From Dimargaris cristalligena (lineage: Eukaryota > Kickxellomycota > Dimargaritomycetes > Dimargaritales > Dimargaritaceae): a DNA stretch of 64,000 nucleotides. Positions 44,456-54,255 of this stretch are shown here, piece after piece. Positions within the stretch are counted from its first letter, which is position 1; the number at the start of each line of letters is the position of its first letter. The translations under genes and the position numbers were made by a program. The DNA lies in assembly GCA_027576995.1 (NCBI GenBank), contig JANBQC010000005.1:1-64000 (forward strand). Reading direction: 5' to 3'. The notes below the pieces were generated by a model. The model searched no databases, had not been told where the DNA came from, and worked only from the letters and a program-made list of their open reading frames with translations.

Positions 44456-45178
44456 ATGGGTAAAGCCAAGCGCCCTGCTCGCTCCCGCGACCTCCAAAGT
44501 ACCCCCGAAGCCCCGCCGCCATGGCCCCCCATTCAACTCCAACCCTACCTGACCCTTCAGGAAGTCATTCCCGACCACGTATTCACCATCCCCCGCTTCT
44601 TCACCGCCGTTGACTGTCGTCGCTGGATCGAGCTGGCCGAACAGCCCGCCCGCTTCCCCCCCGAGCCCCGAACCGTTGTGCCCCGCCCCGGGCATGCCTA
44701 CCGCAATAATTCCCGGGTGGCCTGGCACGACGCCGAATTCGCCCGCCGCCTCTGGGACGAATCCGGTCTGGCCGAGCTCCTGGCCCCCTGGTGGGTACTG
44801 GGCGCCCAGCTGGCTAATAGTGGCCCCCCTCCCAAACGCCCTGGTGTCCGGCGTCCCGTCGGACTGAACGACAACATTTGGCTCTACCGCTACCGCCCCG
44901 GTCAGCGGTTCGGTGCCCACTACGACGAAGCCGTGCGCGATAGCCAAGGGCGCCACAGCGAATTCACCCTCCTCATTTACTTAAACGAGGTCGGCCCCGC
45001 CGCGGGGGGTGAAACCGTCTTTTATCCCTCCGACTCGAGCTCTACCGGTCTAGCCGTTGCTCCCCAGCGGGGTCTCGCCCTGCTACACCGCCACGGCGCC
45101 CACTGCCTTCGCCACGAAGGACGCGAGGTCCGGACAGGCACCAAATACGTGCTACGATCCGACGTTATGTTTGCCTAA
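44456..45178 (+). CDS. prolyl 4-hydroxylase-like Fe(II)/2-oxoglutarate dioxygenase
   Basis: This 240-aa single-exon oxygenase of the P4Hc superfamily hydroxylates a protein or small substrate using Fe(II), O2 and 2-oxoglutarate. The iron ligands are visible as H155 and D157 in GAHYDE and a distal His in LRHEG (H220). K230, ten residues further on in GTKYVLRSDVMF, is the expected 2-oxoglutarate anchor. LNDNIWLYRYRPGQRF and FTLLIYLNE are typical of the cytosolic fungal P4H-like group. The protein has a basic, Pro-rich head and no signal peptide or helix, so it is probably cytosolic or nuclear and not an ER collagen-type enzyme. Substrate unknown. It lies between divergent APC13 and convergent HDA1. 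Confidence 0.9.
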   Translation: MGKAKRPARSRDLQSTPEAPPPWPPIQLQPYLTLQEVIPDHVFTIPRFFTAVDCRRWIELAEQPARFPPEPRTVVPRPGHAYRNNSRVAWHDAEFARRLWDESGLAELLAPWWVLGAQLANSGPPPKRPGVRRPVGLNDNIWLYRYRPGQRFGAHYDEAVRDSQGRHSEFTLLIYLNEVGPAAGGETVFYPSDSSSTGLAVAPQRGLALLHRHGAHCLRHEGREVRTGTKYVLRSDVMFA

Positions 45179-45352
45179 TTTCTGTCCGCCTTGTTAGTAT
45201 TATTATGATCATTTTTTTTCATAAAAAGATTCATCAATGGTCTACACTTTATTTATACTACATCCATCACCGGGGACGCGCTCCTGCTCAATCAAACCCC
45301 CCGCCCCTCCCACGAAGAATCTTTATATATCAACATATAAATATCTAGAGTA

Positions 45353-48037
45353 TCACGCCGTGCGGGTCTTCGACTTGGATTCGATAAATTTAATAATGGC
45401 TTCCTGGGTATCGGCGAGAAGATCCTGCAGTAGGGGCTTGGGCTTGTTAAACGCAAAACGCTGGCCTTGTCCTAGGTTAATCGGGGGTTGCTTGAGAAGA
45501 GGGTGGCTCGGGTGAAGTCCAATGTACGAGTGTTTGTAGTACCAGGCCTCTTTAGAGGCCGCAACAGTGTGAACGTGGACCTGGTCATTCACCTGCGATC
45601 CCTCAATGTCCAAGGTACCCGGAACTCCCATATACGCTCGGACCCGGGTCTCAACGGGACGGGCTGATATCAGCTGGGTGATAGCTGCACATCCGGTGCG
45701 CCCTACCCCCAAAAAGAGGATCGGCTTTCCTAATACACCCAGTAAATTGTCCCAGAGGTTAAGCAGGACAGATCGGAAAGTGGCCAAGGTCCCGGCTGGG
45801 TCCCGGCAGGATCGTTTGTAAGGCACCGTTACATCAATCACCCCGAGTCCCAGGGCCGAGAAGTGTATGTCGCATTGGGTAATGGTATCCACCGGCAGGT
45901 GTTGGGCCGGGTCAATGATTTGGTCTCCTGAGGTGAGCAAGGCCCGCAAGTTGGCGGTATCGTGGACCAGTATCACTAGGCACGGTTTGCCTCGGAAATC
46001 GGCCGACATGAAGATCGGGTCCGGGATCACCGTGCTTAATAGCGAGCTCGGCAGTTCGGTAAAACGGTGTGTGTCCATCAACAACCTCGTCCGAAAGGCC
46101 CGGTAGAAACTGTTTAGGTTAGCAAGGACCGGGCCCTTGGGAACCACTTCCGCATTTCTGAAACATTTCCAATAAGGGCCGTGGGCCTCCTGGACAGCCT
46201 GAATGGTGTTTAGACAGGCCGGGGAGGGTTTGAGCGAGGATAGCAAGGGTAATGAGGGACCGGGGCCCTTGGGTGGCGGATTTGGGAGAATACCTGAGGG
46301 ACAGAGTGGTTGGCGCATGTTGATGTTGATATATATATATATATATTATTATTAAAAAAAAACAGGATTGTATCATTAGTGTATTTGCGTCTAAGAGGGC
46401 TCTGGGTTCATGTATCAATTCATTTATTTTCCCATTTAGATGCATTCAAGATCATTAAGCTGCATACTCCAAAACAAATGGCCCTCTGACTTACCTGTGG
46501 GGTTGCTGGGAGGCAGGTGGTTCCAGCTATCCATATTGTCACCTAGCAGGACTTGCACACAGGCCAACGCCGACTGGGCCGTGGCCTCGAGATTGTAGCC
46601 GCCCTAATAAATGGTAGTAGTAGTGGTTAGTTAGGTGGGTAAAAGTAGAGGGGGGTTAGGGGGTTTACTGGAATTAGCCCAACACTGGAAATTGGATTGA
46701 AGCCGGTTTGGCATCAGTCTAAATTAACAACTGTTACATAATAGAGTATCCGGTGCAGCGCGTTATACCTCCAGTGATAAAACCAGGCGGCCCCCGGCGA
46801 GTGTTTTAAGGAGGGCGGTCATGTGGGCGTACCCCTGGGGCGTGACCAGGCATTCGCCAATATCGTCCCCCTTGGCTGCATCGAAGCCGCAGGCCACAAT
46901 CACCAGGTCCGGTGCAAACTCGCGGGCCATGGGCATCAGTAAAGTGTTGAAGGCGTGTAAGTAGTCGGCATCACCCATTTGGGGACAGGGCCAGGCGACA
47001 TTAACCGTACTAAATGGAGGGAATGCAGCCGGATATATAGTCCACACACACGGTGGGGTGGAAGTCAGAGCCGGGTTAATAAGTAGGCGGTGGATTCGGA
47101 GGTAGGAACCGATAGGACATGCGCATAAAGGAAAGTGACGAATGGTGGAAAAATACACCATAAGGACCTACCGACCGGCTCCGGGCCCGTCGCCTACTAC
47201 ATGGCAGGCCGCGATGGGGGAACTGGGGTAGAACTCGGCGTTCTCGTAGCGGTGCAGAGAAAAATACAGCACGTTGGGGTCTTTAATGAAGGCCTCCTGG
47301 ATGCCGTTGCCGTGGTGGACATCCCAGTCGACAATGAGGACTTTTTTGATCCCATAGTGCTCCTGGACCCAGCGGGTGGCGATGGCCACATTATTGTACA
47401 AACAGAAGCCCATGGGTTCGTTGATTTCGGCGTGGTGGCCCGGCGGTCGGATAATGGCGAATCCATTCCGGATGTGACCGGTCACCACGGCCTGGCACAG
47501 CTGGATGAGGCCGCCACACGAGAGCCGGGCGCAGTAGGCGGATTCCGGACAGAGATAGACGGAGTCGAATTGCTGAGCCAATCGGTCAAGCTGAGGGGCG
47601 GACAAAACTGGGCCAAGGGTAGGAGAGAAGGGCGAGATTGATCATTGTGATATATATATATAAATTCGATGCTATAAATTAATTTACAAAGATCCGCCCA
47701 GGGCGGAGGAGGGTAGTAGGCTTAGTTGGCACTCGGGTAAAATCAACAAGTATCGCTTACACTGGGTCTGTGTGAGGGTGGCATGGTGGCTCGGGTCGTG
47801 GATAAGCAAAACGTCCTCCGTGGCGGCTTCCTTGACGGCAATGCGCACGCACCGGTTGAAGCAGCCGGCGTCCACAAGGGCCTCATAGATCTTCCAAATG
47901 CGGCGGGGGTCTTCGGGGTGGCGGTCTTTGGGATCCAGGGGCGCGTGGAATTTCATGCGCACATCGTATACGATGCCCGTCGAACCGGTGGTGGGGGGCC
48001 CCGCGGAGTCGCCCTCGAGGGCCATGTCAGTGTCCAT
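45353..48037 (-). CDS. HDA1: class II histone deacetylase with C-terminal Arb2 domain
   Basis: This is an Hda1/Clr3-type zinc deacetylase that removes acetyl groups from histone tails and supports silencing. There are five exons on the minus strand: 48037-47761, 47607-47172, 47009-46769, 46603-46495 and 46293-45353. All have GT/AG sites and consistent phases. The product has 667 aa (S. pombe Clr3 has 687). The catalytic His pair is H150-H151 in RPPGHHAE. Zinc ligands are D188 and H190 in DWDVHHGNG and D281 in GFDAAKGD. The active tyrosine is Y321 in GGYNLEA. Every key residue is present. The C-terminal half (about 370-640) is the Arb2-like domain found in Hda1 orthologues, with an alpha/beta-type [11 protein letters not shown] stretch. 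Introns are 112-201 bases. Confidence 0.93.
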
Positions 48038-50254
48038 GGGGTGGGAATGGAGCCAGACGGGAATGTAGGTGAAGGAATTTATTTAGAAAGTGAATCAAGT
48101 AGAGGAGCTCTCCTCGTGAAGTTAGACGAAAAGCAAGCGGGACCTCATACTTGTGGTGTTGGCTGTGCAGATTGAACTGTTGGTAAGGCGGGTTGTTGCC
48201 GGTGGCCTGGCCTCCATTGACCAGGAGGGGTCTGTGTGCTGGTAAACCCCGTCGAAGGCAGTCGGTTGGGTGTGAGGGTTTGTTTGGTGGCTGGGCCGAA
48301 TAGTCCGAAATTTCTTGCTCAAGGTCATTTTTGGCTATTATTTTGATTATTGTTATCATTATGGCTATTATTGTTAGGCGGGCCTTAATAATTGAGTAGT
48401 ACCCACAGCAATGTCACCGAATTAGATTATATAGCCGGGTTATGCTGCCCTCAGGGTGGGCGGAGCTCGTTTCCGACTTGGCCTCCCATAGTTTAGATAG
48501 GGCGACCTTTTCTGTAATGGATGCTCATCCATCCTGTGACCCGGTGTACCATTTTTTGGATTGGGCCACCGCCATGACATCAAGTCCACCAACGACCATC
48601 GGACTCCGCTGGCTGGCTAGGCGCAGTCTCTTTTTCCTACAGAGGAGAAAAGATTCGAGGAGATTCAACCCACTCGACAACACCAGGCGTAGATTAGGGC
48701 GGATTAATAAGAAAATCGCCACCGCCATTGAATGAGGGGAGTAAGAAACCGCTGTGAGAGAGGAGATCCCCCTATAGTGGAAAGAGAGAGAGAGAGAGAG
48801 AAGGGATCTCCTCTTTAACCAATGGGTTTCGAGGGGATTCACAGAACAGTCCCTCCGCCATTCTCATTAATCCATACAGGCACTGGATGCAGCTAACTAG
48901 TCAGTCCGCCCACTGTTGCCTAGAGTGTGTTTCATCACTGCTGAGTGTGGCCAGCGAGGGGAGATAGAGGAGGAGGGGGGGTTACGATCACCTAAACCGA
49001 GCCTTTAGGGTTGGCCTTGAGGGGCAGTGCCTAAAGATGTTGTTGTGGTTATGATTTTTAGAGAACAAGGATATTCTGACGCTGAACGGTGTGAAATCGC
49101 CTATTCGGAGGATAATGTGTGATTCCCGAAGTAGTATATTGGATTTCCGGCTTTTAACAATAGGCAATCTCACAGTATGAGGGATGTTCGCTAGCTAGCC
49201 CGACTGGAAAAGCTATTATTATCATTATTATCATGGTGGTCATTGGAAGTACTCGGAACGGTCAATTAAATCGCGCATATCGAAGTCCAGGCATGCAGGG
49301 AGATTGGTCCACTGGAGGAAGGACGGGAGGTCGGTCATTTTTCGTGTCCGAATAATGGCAATGTCGAAGGAGGAGAGGGATTGTCTTCGTCTTCACTATA
49401 TGGGGGGTGAAGGACCGGCCAATCCTCAGCAATGTGACGGAATAGCCTCAAGCTGGGCCAATCTGCTGGGGTTTATTAAACAATAGTTCATTCACCGTCG
49501 CCAATCCCTTCATATATCCCTCAGCCTATGGGGGTTAGTTGCCCACACCTCCCTTTTGCTTAGGCGGGTTGGTCCTCGTTCGTTCGTTGCTGACATTAAT
49601 AGGCTGGCTGTCGACTCGCCGGGTCCTTCAATCGAGGGAAGAGGCAAATATGATATAATCTACGGTGGACATTTGGTCCCCCCAGGACAGAAAACAGACC
49701 GGACAATGCAGCCAGGAGGGGACAATCAGTCAGCACCAGGAACCCCCCAATGGAGGGAGGGTGGATTATAGTGCATGTGTGTCTATATATGTGTGTGTGT
49801 GTGTGGGGTGGGTGGTACAGGTAAATTCCTGGTGTAGCCGAGCCAAGGTAATGGGGTCGGCGACTAAGGAAAACAGGGGAGGTGCAATATTAAGGAGAGG
49901 AGGCTCCTATTTCCCCCAAATGACTCAACCCCTTGCGGTTGGCTGGCCTGAAGGATCTTCGCTCGACAGGTCTGTTTTGGGCGAGAATGCAATTAGATTG
50001 ACCACTAAGCCTTCAGTCGCTCCACTCTCCCCATCTATCCCAATGGCCGCGGTTGATCTGGTGCTGCTGTCCCATTCACCCACCCGCCATTCTACCCCCC
50101 GTTTATAAATACCGCTTCCGGCCGTGCGTCCCCGTCTTTTCTTCGTTGTCTAGCCTCCCCCCGTTTTGTTACGATCTCATTTCACCATTTAGTACCTCCT
50201 CGCGAGCCGCCCCGCTTGTTGCCTTTCTTTAATCTCACTACACATCTCATCAAT
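48038..50254. other. long divergent intergenic region, HDA1 / Cys-rich gene
   Basis: 2.2 kb with no gene I can support. It contains a GA microsatellite at about 48781-48802 and a GT tract at about 49786-49804. Open frames at 48442-48735 and 49665-50108 (+) lack family motifs. The end is C/T-rich with a TATA box (separate entry). Confidence 0.5.
50104..50110 (+). promoter_or_regulatory. TATA box of the Cys-rich surface protein gene
   Basis: TATAAAT lies 145 bases before the start codon at 50255 and is followed by a pyrimidine-rich leader. A clear TATA box fits the strong codon bias of the gene downstream, which suggests high expression. Confidence 0.55.
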
Positions 50255-50737
50255 ATGAAGTTCGCTCTCGTCCTCGCTGCCCTGGCCACCGCTGCCTTCG
50301 CCCAGAACTCCACCGAACCCGCCACCACCACCGCCGAGGTCGTCGTCCCCACCTACGTGCCCACCGCTGAGGAGAAGTGCATCGAGGACAACAACTGCGG
50401 TACCGATATGGACTGCCTGGCTGCCTGCTACAAGGTCCCCAACCCCACCGCCGAAAACCTCAACAAGACCAACGAATGTTTCGCCAAGTGCCCCGAAACC
50501 GGTGACATCAACGTCATCTCCCAGTGCCGCGATTCCTGCATCAACCAGTACTACATGCCCACTTCCCAGGTCAAGATCCCCGCCACCTCTGCCGGTTCCA
50601 AGGCCACTGGTACCGCTTCCGATGCCAAGCCCAGCGGTTCCTCCGACAGCTCCGACAGTGATAGCGGTGCCGCCTCCCTGGTTGCCACTTTCGCCCTTGC
50701 CGTCCCCGCCGTCGCTGCCCTGTCCCAGCTTCTCTAA
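50255..50737 (+). CDS. small secreted Cys-rich GPI-type surface protein
   Basis: This 160-aa protein has a textbook signal peptide (MKFALVLAALATAAFA, cleavage near 17), a Thr/Pro linker, and one eight-cysteine domain spaced C-x5-C-x5-C-x3-C-x16-C-x3-C-x11-C-x3-C (about 43-95). After this comes a Ser/Asp/Gly-rich stalk, then a hydrophobic end (LVATFALAVPAVAALSQLL) that looks like a GPI-anchoring signal. Codon use is the most extreme in the window (almost all C-ending), so abundant expression is likely. It is probably a cell-wall or membrane surface protein. I do not know a named family for this cysteine pattern, although small fungal GPI proteins of this build are common. The start ATG is 39 bases inside a longer open frame and begins the signal peptide. 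Confidence 0.88.
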   Translation: MKFALVLAALATAAFAQNSTEPATTTAEVVVPTYVPTAEEKCIEDNNCGTDMDCLAACYKVPNPTAENLNKTNECFAKCPETGDINVISQCRDSCINQYYMPTSQVKIPATSAGSKATGTASDAKPSGSSDSSDSDSGAASLVATFALAVPAVAALSQLL

Positions 50738-50849
50738 TTTGTCTTTTTTCTCCCTTTTTCGTAGTAGTTCTGTATGCTAGACATCTATTTCCTAATAATG
50801 GGCAATTGGCATTCCGGCTTAATTTTTTATTAACGTCTTATTCCTATTA

Positions 50850-50855
50850 AATAAA
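50850..50855 (+). terminator. AATAAA polyadenylation signal of the Cys-rich gene
   Basis: AATAAA lies 112 bases after the stop codon at 50737, in the 140-base gap to the convergent reductase gene, whose own stop is at 50878. The two transcripts therefore probably overlap or terminate back to back. Confidence 0.45.
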
Positions 50856-50877
50856 GTCGGCTAATTCGTCTTTACCC

Positions 50878-52235
50878 CTAGCGTGTTGGAAAGCGCGACG
50901 AGTAGTGGTGTCCATAGGTGGTTTCCTCTTCAAGCGACTCATCCGCCGACACTTGGATAATGCATTTGCCCAGATTCTTGCCGGCCATGACCCCTGAGAG
51001 GGCCTGGGGACCGTTCTCGATACCGCACACTAGGTCAATATTGAAGCTGACCTTCTTTCGGTCGATGAGCTGGAGCATATCGCGAACAAATTCGCCGTAG
51101 AACGCCTGGTAGATATTCTTGACATTGAACCCTAAAATCGTGGAATTCGTCGCCGATATCAGGGTCAGTTTTTTGACCCCCTGGCTGGATTGCCGACAGA
51201 TGGCATTGTCGGACATGAGGCCGCCCATAATAATCCGCCCTCCGCGGTTGAGTTTGGTCAGGACATTATCTATACCAGCCCCGCTCACACAGTCAAAATA
51301 GATATCTACCCCATCGGGGAAGTATTGGGAGAGGGCCTCGGACCGGTCGGACATGGCGTAGTAGTTGAAGACCCGAGTGACATACCGATTCTTCTTCAAG
51401 AGGTTCACCTTGGTTGTACTACCCACCACCGCCACCACTTTGAGGCCCATGATGCCTGCGAGTTGTACCACCATTTGACCTATTTATAGTGAGGGATGGG
51501 GGCCACGGTCCCCCCATTGCAAAAATTCGGGGGTTTTAAATATGAACAAAAAAAAATGGGGTTATTAGTTTAAATGTTAGGGGGTTAGATGAAAGATGGG
51601 GAAGGTCACACCCAAGCCACCACCGTCGTTGATTCGTTCGCAGTCCTTCCAATAAGGTGGTCCGGCTCGCACTTACCGACACCGCTTGTGGCTGCCGAGA
51701 CGAGAACGGTTTCGCCGGGTTTGGCCAGGGCCAGTTTGGTTAGGCCGTACCATGCGGAGAAGGAGTGCATACTGAGCACCCCCATAAACCATTGAGCGGG
51801 CAGGGACGCCAGCTGGTCCCGTAAAGGTATAAGCGCCGGCCCTCCATTCACTACCCCGTAGGACGCCCAGGGAAACTCCCAGCCCATGACGCGCTCGCCC
51901 GACTCATACTGCGGGTGCTGCGAGGCCAGCACTATTCCCAAGCCGAATCCGCGGACCACCTGGTTGAGTGGCAGTAGCCCTGCGTTGAACTTGGTCTCCC
52001 ACTGGCCGTCCATCCGAAAGTACATGTTGGTATCCACCGAGAGGTACACGGGTTGGACCAAGACCTGGCCTGCGTTCAGGCTAGAATCCGGCGGTATTGC
52101 CACTTTATGGTCCACCCGGAATAGACAGGGTTGGAGGGCTTCCCCGTTCATGTAGGCTACGAGGATCACCTGGGCCGGTGGGGTGAGTAGCGTAGGCGCT
52201 GGATACAGAGAACTGTTGCGCATCGCGGGTGCCAT
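50878..52235 (-). CDS. NADPH-dependent alkenal/prostaglandin-reductase-like MDR enzyme
   Basis: This medium-chain reductase belongs to the leukotriene-B4-12-dehydrogenase / alkenal double-bond reductase group, which reduces activated C=C bonds with NADPH. There are two exons on the minus strand, 52235-51677 and 51479-50878. The intron has 197 bases, donor GTAAGT and acceptor TAAATAG. The product has 386 aa, somewhat longer than the roughly 340 of the family because of a C-terminal extension. Typical features are a head with VLVQPVYLSVDTNMYFRM, the split nucleotide loop SAATSGVGQ bridging the splice, then LKVVAVVGS, DIYFDCVSGAG and GGRIIMGGLMS. It differs from the 21608 oxidoreductase in sequence and subfamily. 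The physiological substrate is unknown. Confidence 0.9.
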
Positions 52236-52671
52236 TTTGATGTGGAATAATTAAGGCTTGTAATGCCCCACCCTGGTACTGGTCGTGAGGGTGTTATCTA
52301 TAGGGGGCTAATGGGCAATTTGATTACAATAGATAAAGTGGCGGCTTGGCAACTGATAATTTTTACACGGAGAAGATAAAAATGGGTTCGCAATGCTGGT
52401 AGCTCAAGTTTGGTGCCCATATGTTGTTACCAGGCACCCCTCCTTAATCACAGCCCCTTTGCTTTTTGTTCAACGGGTCTTTCCCACCTGAAACCTACGC
52501 TACCCCGCTAACTCTTCCTGTAGCCTGGTTTTGATCAATGGGTGTGGGACTCATATACCAGTGGTCCACCGTTTCAGCCTACAGCACGGGTTTTCGGTCA
52601 GTATCAATCAATTATTGGTAGCGCTTTATTAGTGAAACCGCCGGGTACTAAACCAGCCGGGTGGGTTATTA
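52236..52671. other. short intergenic spacer between two minus-strand genes
   Basis: 436 bases between the 3' end of the TMEM70-like gene and the start of the reductase, both on the minus strand. I see nothing nameable. Confidence 0.5.
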
Positions 52672-53622
52672 TTACATGGTTCGGCGGAGAGAATGCTTGG
52701 CATCGTCCTCCCGGTTTTGATAGATAATGCGTCCGATCCGCCAGACCACCGCTTCATTGATCTTAGCAAACCGCGTAATATTGGCCTTCCACTCCAGCCA
52801 AAAGAACCGCTCCGGCTGCTCGTTGGGCTGGGCCGCCTGTAGCTTGGGTAAGGCGGCCTGCTTAACCTCCCAGGTTTTCATGAATCGCAGCGACGGGGTG
52901 AGCTGGTCGATGCGTAGGGTTGTTTGGCGGGTTTTGCCCAAGAGCGTGAGGGTCTCCAGGGTTAGGGTGGTGGCGGGGCGGAGCTCAATCGGGAAGTCGG
53001 CCAAGTCGCGCTCCATTTTTTGGTGGTACTGGTCCATTTCCTCTTGACTCATGGTGGCCGCCATTTTACTATTCTTGCCGAAAATCGACCCCAACACCGA
53101 ACTCCCCGGGGGACTCGAGGCCGCAGTTCGCTGGGCTTCGGGAGCGATGACCAGGGGGCTCATGAAGGTGAGCTCGGGCAGCCGATGGCTGGCCTGGGTA
53201 CCCTCCGGGGTTGGGAAGTGGACAAAGATGCGGGAAATGTAGGGCCGGAGGACGAAGCCCAGCAGAACGGTAATGCCTAGGCTGGAGATGGCGGTGAATC
53301 CGACGGTAAAGATTAGCAGACCAAACGAGGGCATGCTCGGGGTGCCCCAGAGAGCGGCCACCATGGGGATAGAGGCCATGGCGGCCCCGGCGCTCGAGAC
53401 GGAGAATACCTTGAGAATCCGCACCGCCCGACAGCTGGGGCCTTCAAAGACTAGAATGGGGGCCGGGGGATCCGACACAGGCTTCTGGCTTAGAAATCGC
53501 CGGGGATTCAGTGGCGCGGCGATACTAAGGCGAGTAGTGGAGGAGGAGTGTCGGAGCGCTTGCCGCCACGGGGCCAGGGGCCCGGACCTGAGCAGGGACA
53601 AGCGAATTAGGGGATACGGCAT
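52672..53622 (-). CDS. TMEM70/TMEM186-like mitochondrial inner-membrane protein
   Basis: This is a 316-aa protein with a basic, Arg/Ser-rich, acid-free first 50 residues (mitochondrial targeting type). A hairpin of two hydrophobic helices follows (about 70-125: RILKVFSVSSAGAAMASIP, then FGLLIFTVGFTAISSLGI). A LxLETLTLLGKTRxTTL block lies beyond it, before the C-terminal charged part. The order of features is that of the TMEM70/TMEM186/TMEM223 family, which assists assembly of respiratory or ATP synthase complexes. The frame continues 22 codons upstream, but only from a TTG; the first ATG at 53622 starts the targeting signal. Family assignment is moderate because I cannot align it. Confidence 0.72.
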   Translation of the reverse strand: MPYPLIRLSLLRSGPLAPWRQALRHSSSTTRLSIAAPLNPRRFLSQKPVSDPPAPILVFEGPSCRAVRILKVFSVSSAGAAMASIPMVAALWGTPSMPSFGLLIFTVGFTAISSLGITVLLGFVLRPYISRIFVHFPTPEGTQASHRLPELTFMSPLVIAPEAQRTAASSPPGSSVLGSIFGKNSKMAATMSQEEMDQYHQKMERDLADFPIELRPATTLTLETLTLLGKTRQTTLRIDQLTPSLRFMKTWEVKQAALPKLQAAQPNEQPERFFWLEWKANITRFAKINEAVVWRIGRIIYQNREDDAKHSLRRTM

Positions 53623-54255
53623 AGTTGAGGTAAGGGAAATATGGGGCAAGGCAAGGGAGAGGAGTCCGCGTTCGGGCAGGCCTCGCAAGCATTAATTAAG
53701 GAGCGGTTCAAATGATGATATACGGTGTAGTGTTTATCTTCCGGTGGTGGTTTTTGGGAATTGTTAAATGAATTAATTGTATATGTGAATAAATAATAAA
53801 TGGGGCATATGGTTTTATGGGGCCTCGGTCGATCACGTGATCTAAAATCTAGGTGGTGGAGAAGACGCCTTTCCAATTAGGCGGGAGGAGGAATACCTTA
53901 CCTACTAAAGCTTAGGCGGAATATTTTAGGTTCCTTTTTTTTTCTTAGTAGATTTATTGCCCAGCAACATCGTGTGCCTCAGCCGCCTCGACGATATATT
54001 GTTACTTGGTGACTTTTTTTGCGGGTTTCGTTCGAATCGTTTCTACTTGAGTCGCTCGTTAGTATTGCAGCTTGCCCGTTTTTCTCGATACTTTCTTACC
54101 CGACAGCTTCTCTCTGTCAGCATAGCGTATCCCATATACTCTTATACAATTCACCCTTGGATATCGGGTTAAGCTCAGAATCGCCTTTTTTCTCAATCAC
54201 CCCATAGCCTGTTTCTTCTTCTGCAAACGCACCGTCTTCTGCCGGCCCGAATACC
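53623..54255. other. divergent promoter, TMEM70-like / UTP12
   Basis: 630 bases between divergent starts. It holds the E-box palindrome at 53831 (separate entry), AT-rich runs near 53780 and a T-rich stretch near 53937. No gene is supported. Confidence 0.5.
53831..53842. promoter_or_regulatory. perfect E-box palindrome GATCACGTGATC
   Basis: This 12-base perfect palindrome contains TCACGTGA, the preferred site of fungal bHLH factors such as Cbf1. It lies about 210 bases before the TMEM70-like start and about 415 before UTP12, so it could serve both. Simpler CACGTG boxes lie upstream of FCF2 (7362), the carrier (about 9157) and QCR7 (19924). Binding is inference. Confidence 0.55.

Noticed and set aside
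52672..53688. Longer start (22 codons upstream) for the TMEM70-like protein
   Set aside because: The upstream start would be TTG; the first ATG at 53622 begins a good mitochondrial targeting sequence.
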